A stretch of 64,000 nucleotides of DNA from contig CACIST010000001.1 in assembly GCA_902589395.1 (NCBI GenBank), forward strand, positions 62,001-126,000, given 5' to 3'. The position numbers and the translations under genes were made by a program. Below, piece by piece: positions 9,732 through 18,022 of the stretch (position 1 is the first letter of the stretch; every line of letters begins with the position of its first letter). Source of the stretch: an uncultured Pelagibacteraceae bacterium (lineage in GTDB: Bacteria; Pseudomonadota; Alphaproteobacteria; Pelagibacterales; Pelagibacteraceae). The notes beneath the pieces are model-generated. The model was not told the origin of the DNA. It was given only the letters and a program-made list of their open reading frames with translations, and did not search any database.

Positions 9732-10777
9732 TAATTACTCTCTACTTTTTCTAATCTGACTTGATCTAGATTGTCGGATTGAGTTTGATCTTCAATATTA
9801 TTAAAAATAATTTTATGGCTACTGGACATAAAATAGCTAGTAAATTGTAATAGCATTGTGACGGCAAAAACTGCTAAATAAACTGCCATTAAATAAAGAA
9901 GGTATAATCCATTAGAACCTTGTTGTGTAACTTCAAAAGCAACTACAGGTCCATTAATAATACTTGCTTTACCATTTAAACCTAAAAATAAAACTATTAA
10001 ACAAAGAGGGACTCCTAATAACGCTGAACCAACCATATTGGTCCAAGCCTTTTTTTTCTCACTAAAAGATGAATAAAGCACGTCAACTCTAACATGACCC
10101 TCGTGAATTAAAGCATATGCACTCGCAAATAAATATAAAGCTGCATACCAAAATCTAACTAAATCTCCTTGAAAAGCTTGTTCATAAGAGAAAACAAATC
10201 TAGATAAAACAATTACAAATTCACTTAAGACTACCAATACTGCAAGCCATATAAAACCAACAGATTTTGTAAAGTAGCCTATTATAAATGAAACTAATAT
10301 TATTGGAAAATGTATATAAGTTATTCTTTCTGGAGCTTTTACCATGAAAGCTTTAACCTCGGGACTAAATATAGCTTCCCACAATCTTTCAACGACCATA
10401 AATGAAATTATGAAATCAGCTAAACCAACTAAAAATACAGCCCAAAAAGATCCTCTAATTAAATACGCTGAAAATTTTGATAATATTTTTGAATCGTCAA
10501 CTAAAGTTTGTGAATATGTCTTGAAGACATAAAAGATAACTGAGAGAATACAAACTACATATATTAAAATTTGAATATAACCATAAGTTAAATCAGAAGA
10601 CTCTAAAGACTTTTGCTTATAACCAAACAAATCATAATGAGAAAAAACCTTTTTAATTCCTGGCCAGCCGCCCCAAACTGTAAATAAGTTATTAATTAAA
10701 AATGCCAGAGTAAATGCTAAGACTGAGTAGCTTAAAACCCTCAAATAAGTTGACAATTTATTATTTTCTGGACCCAT
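9731..10777 (-). CDS. dctQ: TRAP transporter small permease (DctQ), enlarged form
   Basis: DctQ is the four-helix membrane partner of DctM. This protein has 348 residues against about 160-200 for a typical DctQ. It holds an extra N-terminal half with several hydrophobic segments before the DctQ core. The core is recognisable at about residues 190-330: a long helix with RFWYAALYLFASAYALIHEGHVRVDVLY (family motif HVRVDVxY) and a later GS helix pair. The C-terminus is a short charged tail. It lies directly upstream of dctM with one shared base and downstream of dctP, from which it is separated by a terminator hairpin. Substrate choice lies with the binding protein. Confidence 0.88.
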   Translation of the reverse strand: MGPENNKLSTYLRVLSYSVLAFTLAFLINNLFTVWGGWPGIKKVFSHYDLFGYKQKSLESSDLTYGYIQILIYVVCILSVIFYVFKTYSQTLVDDSKILSKFSAYLIRGSFWAVFLVGLADFIISFMVVERLWEAIFSPEVKAFMVKAPERITYIHFPIILVSFIIGYFTKSVGFIWLAVLVVLSEFVIVLSRFVFSYEQAFQGDLVRFWYAALYLFASAYALIHEGHVRVDVLYSSFSEKKKAWTNMVGSALLGVPLCLIVLFLGLNGKASIINGPVVAFEVTQQGSNGLYLLYLMAVYLAVFAVTMLLQFTSYFMSSSHKIIFNNIEDQTQSDNLDQVRLEKVESN

Positions 10778-10819
10778 ATGATTTTAAATTTTTTTAAAAG
10801 TAATACTTAATTTTAAAAT

Positions 10820-10848
10820 AAAAAAAAGGGCCCAAAAAGGGCCCTTTT
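10820..10848 (-). terminator. Intrinsic terminator/attenuator between dctP and dctQ
   Basis: GGGCCC at 10828-10833 and 10839-10844, with flanking A and T runs, forms a 10-bp stem with a 5-base loop. Read on the minus strand the hairpin is followed by an eight-base T run, so it fits a factor-independent terminator. It sits between the dctP stop and the dctQ start. Partial read-through would give much more binding protein than permease, as is usual for binding-protein systems. It is one of the clearest GC-rich hairpins in this AT-rich window. Confidence 0.8.
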
Positions 10849-10868
10849 AATTATTAAATTAAGCTCAA

Positions 10869-11999
10869 TTACATTCCTAAAGCTCTGTTTCTTTGTGAAA
10901 TGTAAGGTGAGTCTGATAAGTTAGTCCAAGATCCAATGTCTTTTCTAGCTTTTAAGAAGCTCGAGTGAACTCTCTCAGCAAGACCACTGCTAGCTCTTGT
11001 TTCTTCAAACACTTCATTAGCAGCACCAGCAAAGCCATCATAAACCTTGTCACTAAACTTCTCTAGTTTAACACCATGATCATTGATCAATCTTGCTAAA
11101 GCAGCACCGTTTTTAGCGTTGTACTCTGACATCATAACGTCATTTTCCATCGCAGCAGCAGCTTCAATCAATAACTGATCTGATTTGTTTAAGCTTGTGA
11201 ACCAAGATTTATTTGTTCCACATGCTAACATTGATCCAGGCTCGTGCATACCAGGATAGTAGTAGTATTTAGCAGCTTCTTGGAATTTCATAGCTTCATC
11301 ATTCCATGGACCTACCCACTCTGTAGCATCAATTGCTCCAGATACTAGGTTTTCGTAAATTTGTCCACCAGGTAATGAAACTGGAGATCCTCCAAGTTTA
11401 CCAATTACTTGTCCACCTAAACCAGGCATACGCATTTTTAAACCTTTGAAGTCATTAGGGCTTCTAATCTTTTTGTTAAACCATCCACCCATTTGAACTC
11501 CTGTGCTTCCACACATAAAGTTTTTAAGACCAAATTTGTCAGCTAGTTCATCCCATAACTGTTGACCACCTGCAAATCTAATCCATGCATTCATTTCAGT
11601 GTAAGTAAAACCAAATGGTACCGCTGTAAAGTAACCCCAAGCTGGATCTTTCTTCACCCAGTAGTAGTCAGCAGCATGGTACATTTGTGAGTTACCAGAT
11701 GCAACTTCATCAAAAGAGTCAAATGCTTTAACTCTTTCATTTGCTGCATAGTAAGTAACTTGAATTCTACCGTCACTTATATCTGCAATTCTTTGTGCAA
11801 ATCTTTGAGCTCCTGTTCCTAGACCTGGAAAATCTCTTCCCCAGGTAGCAACCATTGATGCTTCTATTCTTTCAGCAGCAACAGCTGGAGCAGCTAAAGA
11901 TGATGCAGCTACAGCAGCAACACCAGTCGCAGCAGCAGCTTTAAAGAACTTACGTCTTGAAGGTAATTTTTTACCTTTCAACTTTTTGTCTTTAATCAT
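10869..11999 (-). CDS. dctP: TRAP transporter periplasmic binding protein (DctP, TakP-like)
   Basis: This is the periplasmic solute receptor of the TRAP system. The N-terminus has a twin-arginine type leader (SRRKFFKAAAATG, residues 14-26, then an Ala-rich stretch ending APAVAAE), suggesting Tat export. The mature part matches the TakP/lactate-binding branch by recalled family features: MYHAADYYWVKK, AVPFGFTYTEMNAWI, GVQMGGWF, LKMRMPGLGG, GAIDATEWVGPWND and the PGMHEPG segment. Family members of this branch bind 2-oxo acids or Ca-lactate. The neighbouring 2-hydroxyacid enzymes support such a substrate here. A strong AGGAGA ribosome-binding site precedes the ATG, consistent with high expression. 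Confidence 0.93.
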   Translation of the reverse strand: MIKDKKLKGKKLPSRRKFFKAAAATGVAAVAASSLAAPAVAAERIEASMVATWGRDFPGLGTGAQRFAQRIADISDGRIQVTYYAANERVKAFDSFDEVASGNSQMYHAADYYWVKKDPAWGYFTAVPFGFTYTEMNAWIRFAGGQQLWDELADKFGLKNFMCGSTGVQMGGWFNKKIRSPNDFKGLKMRMPGLGGQVIGKLGGSPVSLPGGQIYENLVSGAIDATEWVGPWNDEAMKFQEAAKYYYYPGMHEPGSMLACGTNKSWFTSLNKSDQLLIEAAAAMENDVMMSEYNAKNGAALARLINDHGVKLEKFSDKVYDGFAGAANEVFEETRASSGLAERVHSSFLKARKDIGSWTNLSDSPYISQRNRALGM

Positions 12000-12004
12000 T
12001 TATT

Positions 12005-12036
12005 TCTCCTCTATAGTTAATTAACTGTCGACAATT
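12005..12036 (-). promoter_or_regulatory. dctP leader: strong ribosome-binding site and palindromic operator candidate
   Basis: Upstream of dctP, AGGAGA (12005-12010 on the minus strand) lies 5 bases from the ATG. Just upstream are two palindromes: GTTAATTAAC (12016-12025) and AACTGTCGACAATT (12023-12036), the latter symmetrical around GTCGAC except for one base pair. The same GTTAATTAAC occurs again at 12104-12113, at the end of the upstream hydroxyacid dehydrogenase gene. Closeness to the start suggests a repressor site, for example of a GntR-type regulator, but no regulator gene is in the window and AT-rich palindromes arise by chance. Confidence 0.4.
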
Positions 12037-12104
12037 AAACACAAATGTAACTTAGAGTCATTATTAAAAATGAGGATAAAAAGACTTAATACAACTTGAG
12101 ATTG

Positions 12105-13058
12105 TTAATTAACTTTATTTTTACAGTTTCCTGTTTTGAAGTACTCATCAAGATTATCAATAGCTAAATTAGCCATGGCTGTCCTAGTTTCCTTTGTGGC
12201 ACTGCCTAAATGAGGAAGTATAAATGCACTTTTATGTTTGTAATAACCCTTATTTAGATTTGGCTCATTTTTATAAACATCTAACCCAACTGCATAAACT
12301 TTTCTTCTATCCAGTGCGTCAACCATTGCCTCATCTTCAATTATATCTCCTCTTGCTACATTCGTAACCACTGCGCCCTTAGGTAAGTATTCGATTGTAT
12401 CTTTATTAATCATATCAATTGTCTCTTTTGATGCTGGACAACAAACAGATAAGACATCTGATACAGATAAAAGATCTTTTAAATTGTCATGGTAAATTGC
12501 ACCTTGCTCTTTATCTTCATTTAATTTTGATCTGTTATGATAATGAATTATCATTCCAAGAGATTTAGCAACTTTTGCAATTTTTTGTCCAATTCTTCCC
12601 ATTCCTAAAATTCCTAATCTTGTTCCTGTTAGTTGTTTTCCAATTAATAAATCTGCTGACCAAACCCATCCACCTTCTCTAGCTCTTTCAATTCCCTCAG
12701 AAGCTCTTCTGCAAGCACCAAGAATTAAAAGAACTCCTATTTCTGCTGTTGCATCAGTTAGAACGTCTGGAGTATTGGTTACTGCTATACCTCTTTTTTT
12801 TGCAGCTTCTAAATCTATATTTCCAAATCCAACTGCAAAGTTCGAAAGTATTTTGACTGAATCTGGTAATTGATTAATTGTTTCAGCATCAAGCTTATCT
12901 GTTAAAGCTGAAAGTATACCATCACATCCCTCACTCATTTCAATTAATTTTTTTTGTGAATATAGTTCATCGTTAAGATTTAAATTTGTATCAAAGATTT
13001 CTTTTGCTTTATCCTCACAAGATCTTAACAATCTTCTAGTGACTAATATTTTTTTCAT
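12105..13058 (-). CDS. D-isomer-specific 2-hydroxyacid dehydrogenase (glyoxylate/hydroxypyruvate reductase type)
   Basis: This NAD(P)-dependent enzyme interconverts 2-oxo acids and D-2-hydroxy acids. The Rossmann motif LGILGMGRIGQKIA lies at about residues 148-161. The catalytic residues of the family are present: Arg in NVARGDIIE, Glu in DVYKNEPNLN, and His in LPHLGSAT near residue 283. The overall pattern and 317-residue length fit glyoxylate/hydroxypyruvate reductases (GhrB/GyaR) rather than phosphoglycerate dehydrogenase, as no ACT domain is present. It belongs to the run of 2-hydroxyacid genes that reads towards the TRAP operon, with 9 bases to the upstream flavoprotein gene. It could reduce glyoxylate to glycolate or hydroxypyruvate to glycerate. 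Confidence 0.9.
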   Translation of the reverse strand: MKKILVTRRLLRSCEDKAKEIFDTNLNLNDELYSQKKLIEMSEGCDGILSALTDKLDAETINQLPDSVKILSNFAVGFGNIDLEAAKKRGIAVTNTPDVLTDATAEIGVLLILGACRRASEGIERAREGGWVWSADLLIGKQLTGTRLGILGMGRIGQKIAKVAKSLGMIIHYHNRSKLNEDKEQGAIYHDNLKDLLSVSDVLSVCCPASKETIDMINKDTIEYLPKGAVVTNVARGDIIEDEAMVDALDRRKVYAVGLDVYKNEPNLNKGYYKHKSAFILPHLGSATKETRTAMANLAIDNLDEYFKTGNCKNKVN

Positions 13059-13067
13059 TAAAATAGA

Positions 13068-14441
13068 TTAATTTAGATCGAAAATTTTACCAGGATTCAT
13101 TATATTATTTACATCTATTGATCGTTTAATAGATTTCATAACGGGTACATTATCTGGATGTTCTCTAAGTAAGTAATGTTTTTTTTGAAGTCCTATACCG
13201 TGTTCTCCAGTTATAGTTCCTTCAAGTTCAAGTGCTTTATTGATTAAATCATCACTATATTGTCTTATTCTTTTTTGTTTATCTTCGTCATCTGGATCAT
13301 AAAGAACTATAGAATGAAAATTTCCATCACCAACATGACCTACCATTGGAGCAGTTAGGCCCAATTTTTGAACTTCTTTTTCTGCCCAAGATATACACTC
13401 AACTAATCTTGAAATTGGTACACAAACATCTGTAGAATAAACTTTCATATCATGTCCTAAAGCTTTTACAGAATAGTAAACGTCATGTCTTGCTTTCCAT
13501 AATTTTTTTTGCTCCTCAGGAGATGATGCCCATTGAAAATCACTTCCACCATTACTTTTTGAAATTTCTTCTACAATTCCAATATTTTCATTATTTGATG
13601 CTTCACTACCATGAAATTCAAAAAATAGAGTAGGTGACGCTTTTATATTTTCTAATTTAGAGTATTTAATACTAATTTCCATTTGATCTTTATTAAGCAT
13701 TTCAATTCTTGCAATTGGAACACCATACTGAATAACTTCTTGTGATGCTTTAACTGCAGAGTCTAAATCTGGAAAATAGCATACTGCACTCATTATACTT
13801 TCAGGTATTGGTGATAATCTTAATTGTACCTCAGTAATTATTCCAAGTGTTCCCTCTGAACCTATGAATAAATTTGTTAAATTATATCCTGCAGAGGTTT
13901 TTTTTGTTCTAGCTCCTGTTTTAATAATATCTCCATTTGGAAGAACAACTGTCAGACCTGAAATTACAGTTCTCATAGTTCCATATTTCACAGCCATTGT
14001 ACCTGAAGCTGATGTTGCTGCCATTCCACCAAGAGCAGCATCGGCACCTGGATCAATTGGAAAGAAAACTCCGTCCTCTCTCAAATATTCATTTAATTGT
14101 TTTCTTGTTACGTTTGCTTGGACTCTACAATCAAAGTCTTCCGCATTTACACTTAAAACCTTATTCATTTTTTCTAAAGAAATTGTTATTCCGTTTTGAT
14201 TTCCAACAACATGGCCTTCTAAAGAAGTTCCTGTACCAAAAGGAACAACAGGTATTTTATGTTCGTTACATAATTTTAATAATTGGGAAACTTCTTCGTT
14301 AGTTTCTGGGAAAACTACAGCTTTTGATAACACCGGATCATATGTATCCTCACCTCTAGCATAGTTTGAACGAGTAGACACTGAAGTTGAAAATCTACCA
14401 TCAAAGATTTTTTTTAATTCTGTCTGGACAATCTCATTCAT
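13068..14441 (-). CDS. FAD-linked 2-hydroxyacid oxidoreductase (GlcD / D-lactate dehydrogenase type)
   Basis: A VAO-family flavoprotein of 457 residues. The FAD-binding region has PFGTGTSLEGHVVG (about residues 74-87), DPGADAALGGMAATSASG and the segment LFIGSEGTLGIITEVQL. The C-terminal FAD-oxidase domain has GHVGDGNFHS and ITGEHGIGLQKK, which include the His residues near the substrate. Family members oxidise D-lactate, glycolate or D-2-hydroxyglutarate and pass electrons to a cytochrome or quinone. No GlcE or GlcF partner gene lies nearby, which favours a single-subunit D-lactate dehydrogenase-like enzyme over the three-part glycolate oxidase. It is 9 bases upstream of the hydroxyacid dehydrogenase gene. 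Confidence 0.9.
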   Translation of the reverse strand: MNEIVQTELKKIFDGRFSTSVSTRSNYARGEDTYDPVLSKAVVFPETNEEVSQLLKLCNEHKIPVVPFGTGTSLEGHVVGNQNGITISLEKMNKVLSVNAEDFDCRVQANVTRKQLNEYLREDGVFFPIDPGADAALGGMAATSASGTMAVKYGTMRTVISGLTVVLPNGDIIKTGARTKKTSAGYNLTNLFIGSEGTLGIITEVQLRLSPIPESIMSAVCYFPDLDSAVKASQEVIQYGVPIARIEMLNKDQMEISIKYSKLENIKASPTLFFEFHGSEASNNENIGIVEEISKSNGGSDFQWASSPEEQKKLWKARHDVYYSVKALGHDMKVYSTDVCVPISRLVECISWAEKEVQKLGLTAPMVGHVGDGNFHSIVLYDPDDEDKQKRIRQYSDDLINKALELEGTITGEHGIGLQKKHYLLREHPDNVPVMKSIKRSIDVNNIMNPGKIFDLN

Positions 14442-14478
14442 AATTAAATATTATAGAAATTTCGGTTAAAAATACAGC

Positions 14479-15645
14479 CTATTTAGAAAGCATCTTGCCA
14501 ATATTTTCTAAAGCCTGCTGTATATTATCTCTTGATGCGGCAAAACTAAACCTTACATAATCTTGGCAAGTTTGACCGAACGCAGTTCCTGGTACAATCG
14601 CTACACCTGCTTCATGCATTGCTTTTTTACAAAATTCTGCACCAGTCATTCCAGTTCCTTTAACATTTGGAAAAGCATAAAAAGCTCCGCCTGGGAGACT
14701 GCATTCTATTCCTGATAAATCATTTAAACCTTTATGAATTAAATTTCTTCTTAAAGTAAACTTATCTAACATATCTTTAATTGAATCATCTGGTCCATCT
14801 AATGCTGCTATACCTGCAAATTGTGCTGCTGCATTTACACAAGATACACTGTTGATTAATAATTTATTCACATGTTCAACTAGTTCTTTTGGCCAAAAAC
14901 TCCAACCTAATCTCCACCCAGTCATTGAATATGCTTTACTCCAACCTTCTAATACAATTAGCCTATCTCGTAAATTTTCATAATGAAAAAACGATGGCAT
15001 TTCTTTGTAGTCAAAAATTTGTCTACTATAGATTTCATCGCTTAAGATTGTAACATGTGGATGTTTTTCTAACTCTTTAGCAAAATAATCTATGACTGGT
15101 TTTTCAACAAAACTTCCTGTTGGGTTATTTGGATTAATTAAAATTAACAATCTAGTTTTATCAGTAATTAAAGATAATATTTTATCAGGATCAAATTTAA
15201 GATCTTTATCTTCCGTAAGATCGTATGGTACCGGCGTTGACCCAGTATAATTTATCATTGACTCATAAATTGGGAAAGCAGGTGTAGGATGAATTATTTC
15301 TGCTCCTGGTTCACCAAAACATTGAATTGCATAACTCATTGTAGGCTTACCGCCTGGCATAATCAAAATTCTTTCAGCATCAATATCTGAATTGTATCTT
15401 TTTTTAATCCATCTTGTTACGGCTTCTCTGCATTCTGGAATTCCGTTAGACATAACATATCCATGATGACCATCGTCTAAAGCTTTTTTTGCAGCTTCAA
15501 CTACATGTTTTGGTGTTTTAAAATCTGGTTGACCTAATCCTAAATGTATCATTGGGTGACCCTTTGCTTCTAATGCTTTAGCTTCAGCTAATACACTGAA
15601 TGCAGATTCTGTTCCTAAGTTTTCTAAATTTTTTGCAAGTATCAT
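14479..15645 (-). CDS. Class I/II PLP-dependent aminotransferase
   Basis: This 388-residue fold-type I aminotransferase has the HLGLGQPDFKTP start typical of the AspC/AlaT-like subgroup, ILINPNNPTGSF (cofactor ring contact Asn), ILSDEIYSR (Asp contacting the pyridine nitrogen) and the Schiff-base Lys in LEGWSKAYSMTGWRLGW (about residue 236). A C-terminal Arg that binds the substrate carboxylate is in YVRFSFA. Together with neighbouring 2-oxo and 2-hydroxy acid enzymes it could connect a 2-oxo acid such as pyruvate or glyoxylate with amino acids. Exact donor and acceptor cannot be read. It is spaced 37 bases from the GlcD-like gene and 65 from the dehydrogenase gene upstream. Confidence 0.9.
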   Translation of the reverse strand: MILAKNLENLGTESAFSVLAEAKALEAKGHPMIHLGLGQPDFKTPKHVVEAAKKALDDGHHGYVMSNGIPECREAVTRWIKKRYNSDIDAERILIMPGGKPTMSYAIQCFGEPGAEIIHPTPAFPIYESMINYTGSTPVPYDLTEDKDLKFDPDKILSLITDKTRLLILINPNNPTGSFVEKPVIDYFAKELEKHPHVTILSDEIYSRQIFDYKEMPSFFHYENLRDRLIVLEGWSKAYSMTGWRLGWSFWPKELVEHVNKLLINSVSCVNAAAQFAGIAALDGPDDSIKDMLDKFTLRRNLIHKGLNDLSGIECSLPGGAFYAFPNVKGTGMTGAEFCKKAMHEAGVAIVPGTAFGQTCQDYVRFSFAASRDNIQQALENIGKMLSK

Positions 15646-15710
15646 AATTTTATTTTTTAAAGTGAGAAAACTAACTGAAAAGGTTAACTATGTCTATTAA
15701 TTAAAATTTT

Positions 15711-16862
15711 TTATCTTCTATAAATAATTTTGGACTCATCTAAGTCTCTTATACTTTTGCATCCCATCAATATCATGTTACGTCTTATTTCATCATGCAT
15801 ATTTTGCAGTAATCTTTCTACTCCTTGTTGGCCACCAGCCCCTAAACTAAACAAAAAAGCTTTACCAAAACTACAAGCTGTCGCACCTGCTGCTAATGCT
15901 TTAAGAACATGTGTTCCTCTTCGAACTCCACCATCTAAAATTACCTCTAATTTATCTCCTACAGCATCTCTGATAGCTTTTACTTGGTCAAATGGAGACC
16001 TAGATCCATCAAGTTGTCTGCCACCATGGTTTGATATCATTACAGCTGTACATCCAATATCTATCGCTCTTTTAGCATCATCAACTGACATAACTCCTTT
16101 AAGTGCAATTGGACCGTCCCATTTTTTTATACAATATTCTGCATCTTTCCAATTCATGGCAGGATCATATTGCTCATTTATATATCCCATAACGGATTGG
16201 GCAATATTTGTACCCTTATCAACTTTATCTTTAAGATTTGCTAATTCAAATTTCTTATGCGTAAAATAGTTAAAGACCCACTGAGGTCTCATGGCAAAAC
16301 TCATTAAACTATCTAAAGTAAATTTTGGTGGAGTTGTAAAACCTGTCCTGTGATCTCTTTCTCTATTTCCAGCAACAATAGTGTCAACTGTGATACACAT
16401 TCCATTGAAGTTTGCTCTTTTACATCTATCAATTAAGTCATTGGTTATTGATTGATCCTTATGAATATATAATTGGAAAATTTTTGGCCCACTTGAAAGA
16501 TTTGCAATTTCTTCAATCGAAAAAGAAGCCATAGTAGACATGCTGTATATCGTTCCAAATTTTTCGGCAGCGCGTGCAGAAGCTTTATCTCCATCTGGGT
16601 GATATAAACTTTGCATAGCTGTAGGGGATAAAAAAATTGGCATATCCATCTTTGTTCCAAAGACCTCTGTTTTTAAATCAGGTTCACCAACACTATTTAA
16701 AATATTTGGAATTAGATCACAGTCGTTAAATGAATCTGTGTTCCTATTCATTGTAAGTTCATCGTCTGCTCCTCCATCTATATAATGAAAAATAGGTGCA
16801 GGGAGTTTTTTTTTTGCTAACTTTCTAAAGTCATCAAAGTTATAGCAATTGCTTAAACTCAT
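15711..16862 (-). CDS. FMN-dependent 2-hydroxyacid dehydrogenase (LldD family), copy 1
   Basis: An FMN-binding TIM-barrel enzyme that oxidises an L-2-hydroxy acid such as lactate or glycolate. The family start FHYIDGGADDELT (about residues 25-37) is present. The active-site His and Arg lie in ISNHGGRQLDGSRSPFDQ, and the phosphate-binding DGGVRRGTHVLKAL follows. The usual GRPFLY segment reads GKAFLF, replacing the Arg by Lys. At 383 residues it is like LldD rather than plant glycolate oxidase (about 370). The start shares the last base of the upstream paralogous gene, so both are translated from one message. The pair probably arose by duplication. Confidence 0.9.
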   Translation of the reverse strand: MSLSNCYNFDDFRKLAKKKLPAPIFHYIDGGADDELTMNRNTDSFNDCDLIPNILNSVGEPDLKTEVFGTKMDMPIFLSPTAMQSLYHPDGDKASARAAEKFGTIYSMSTMASFSIEEIANLSSGPKIFQLYIHKDQSITNDLIDRCKRANFNGMCITVDTIVAGNRERDHRTGFTTPPKFTLDSLMSFAMRPQWVFNYFTHKKFELANLKDKVDKGTNIAQSVMGYINEQYDPAMNWKDAEYCIKKWDGPIALKGVMSVDDAKRAIDIGCTAVMISNHGGRQLDGSRSPFDQVKAIRDAVGDKLEVILDGGVRRGTHVLKALAAGATACSFGKAFLFSLGAGGQQGVERLLQNMHDEIRRNMILMGCKSIRDLDESKIIYRR

Positions 16863-18013
16863 TATCCTCTGAATCTTAAATTACTTCTGTTTAAGTCACT
16901 GATTTTTGTGCAACCCATTAGTTTCATATCTCGTTGCAGTTCAGTTTTATATTGATTTAGTGCTCTTTCCACTCCTGCTTGACCTGCTGCAGCTAAAGCA
17001 TAAAGATAAAGTCTCCCACCTGAACAAGCTTTAGCGCCTAAGGATAATGCTTTTAGCATATGAGTTCCTCTGTGAATTCCACCTTCACATATAACATCAA
17101 GTTTATCGCCAACAGCATCAACAATTTCTGCAAGTTGATCAAAGGGAGATCTAGAACCATCAAGTTGTCTTCCTCCATGATTTGAAACCATAATTCCAGT
17201 ACAACCAATATCTACAGCTTTTTTTGCATCTTCAACACTCATAATACCTTTAAGAGCAAAATGACCACCCCATTGAGAACAAAGTTTTTCAGCATCTTTC
17301 CAATTCATAGATTGGTCTAACATAGTAGAAAAATAACTCCCAATTGAAGAGTTAGTGCTTGTGCCTTCTTTTACAAAATCTTGAAGGTGTGGTAATTCAA
17401 ATTTACCTTTAGTCAGATAGTTTATCCCCCACATAGGCTTAGTGGCAAAACTAAACAAACTTGATAAAGTCAATTTAGGTGGAGATGTAAAACCAGTTCT
17501 TAAATCTCTCTCACGGTTTCCTCCTGTAATAGTATCTACTGTTAAAGCCATTACATCAAATTTTGCTGCTTTTGCTCTCTCTAAACAAGAGTCATTCAAG
17601 CCTCTATCTTTGTGAAAATAAAATTGAAACATCTTAGGAGTATCAATCATATCAGAAATTTCCTCTACACTGACTGTAGCCAAAGCTGAGACACCAAACA
17701 TTGTATTAAATTTTTTAGCTGCCTTTCCAACTGCTCTTTCTCCATCATAATGAAAAAGTCTTTGTAATGCTGTTGGTGCTAGGTAAAATGGTAAATCCAA
17801 TTTTTTTCCAAATATTGTTGTTGAAAGATCAACATTTTCAACTCCTCTTAAAACATTTGGAACTAAATCAACATCATCAAAAGCACTAGTATTTCTGGCA
17901 TACGTTATCTCATCATCAGCTGCACCATCAATGTAGTGAAAAATTGGAGAAGGTAATTTTTTTTTAGCTAATTTTCTAAAATCACCAAAATTGTGACAGT
18001 CTTTTAAATTCAT
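16862..18013 (-). CDS. FMN-dependent 2-hydroxyacid dehydrogenase (LldD family), copy 2
   Basis: The sister of the downstream gene, identical in length (383 residues) and similar all along. It has FHYIDGAADDEIT near the N-terminus and the active-site segment VSNHGGRQLDGSRSPFDQ. The FMN region differs: EGGIHRGTHMLKAL in place of the family DGGVRRGTDV, while GGRLYLYALAAAG keeps the Arg that copy 1 lost. The two copies therefore deviate at complementary cofactor-site positions, which suggests different substrates or a hetero-oligomer; this is inference. It begins the run of hydroxyacid genes, 9 bases downstream of the PagL-like gene, with which it may share a promoter. Confidence 0.9.
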   Translation of the reverse strand: MNLKDCHNFGDFRKLAKKKLPSPIFHYIDGAADDEITYARNTSAFDDVDLVPNVLRGVENVDLSTTIFGKKLDLPFYLAPTALQRLFHYDGERAVGKAAKKFNTMFGVSALATVSVEEISDMIDTPKMFQFYFHKDRGLNDSCLERAKAAKFDVMALTVDTITGGNRERDLRTGFTSPPKLTLSSLFSFATKPMWGINYLTKGKFELPHLQDFVKEGTSTNSSIGSYFSTMLDQSMNWKDAEKLCSQWGGHFALKGIMSVEDAKKAVDIGCTGIMVSNHGGRQLDGSRSPFDQLAEIVDAVGDKLDVICEGGIHRGTHMLKALSLGAKACSGGRLYLYALAAAGQAGVERALNQYKTELQRDMKLMGCTKISDLNRSNLRFRG

Positions 18014-18022
18014 TAGATTAGT

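Noticed and set aside
13864-14302. Two plus-strand frames opposite the GlcD-like gene
   Set aside because: Both lie fully inside a well-supported minus-strand flavoprotein gene.
15730-16269. Long plus-strand frame of 179 codons opposite the LldD copy 1
   Set aside because: The composition mirrors the minus-strand gene, which has complete family motifs; it is an antisense shadow.
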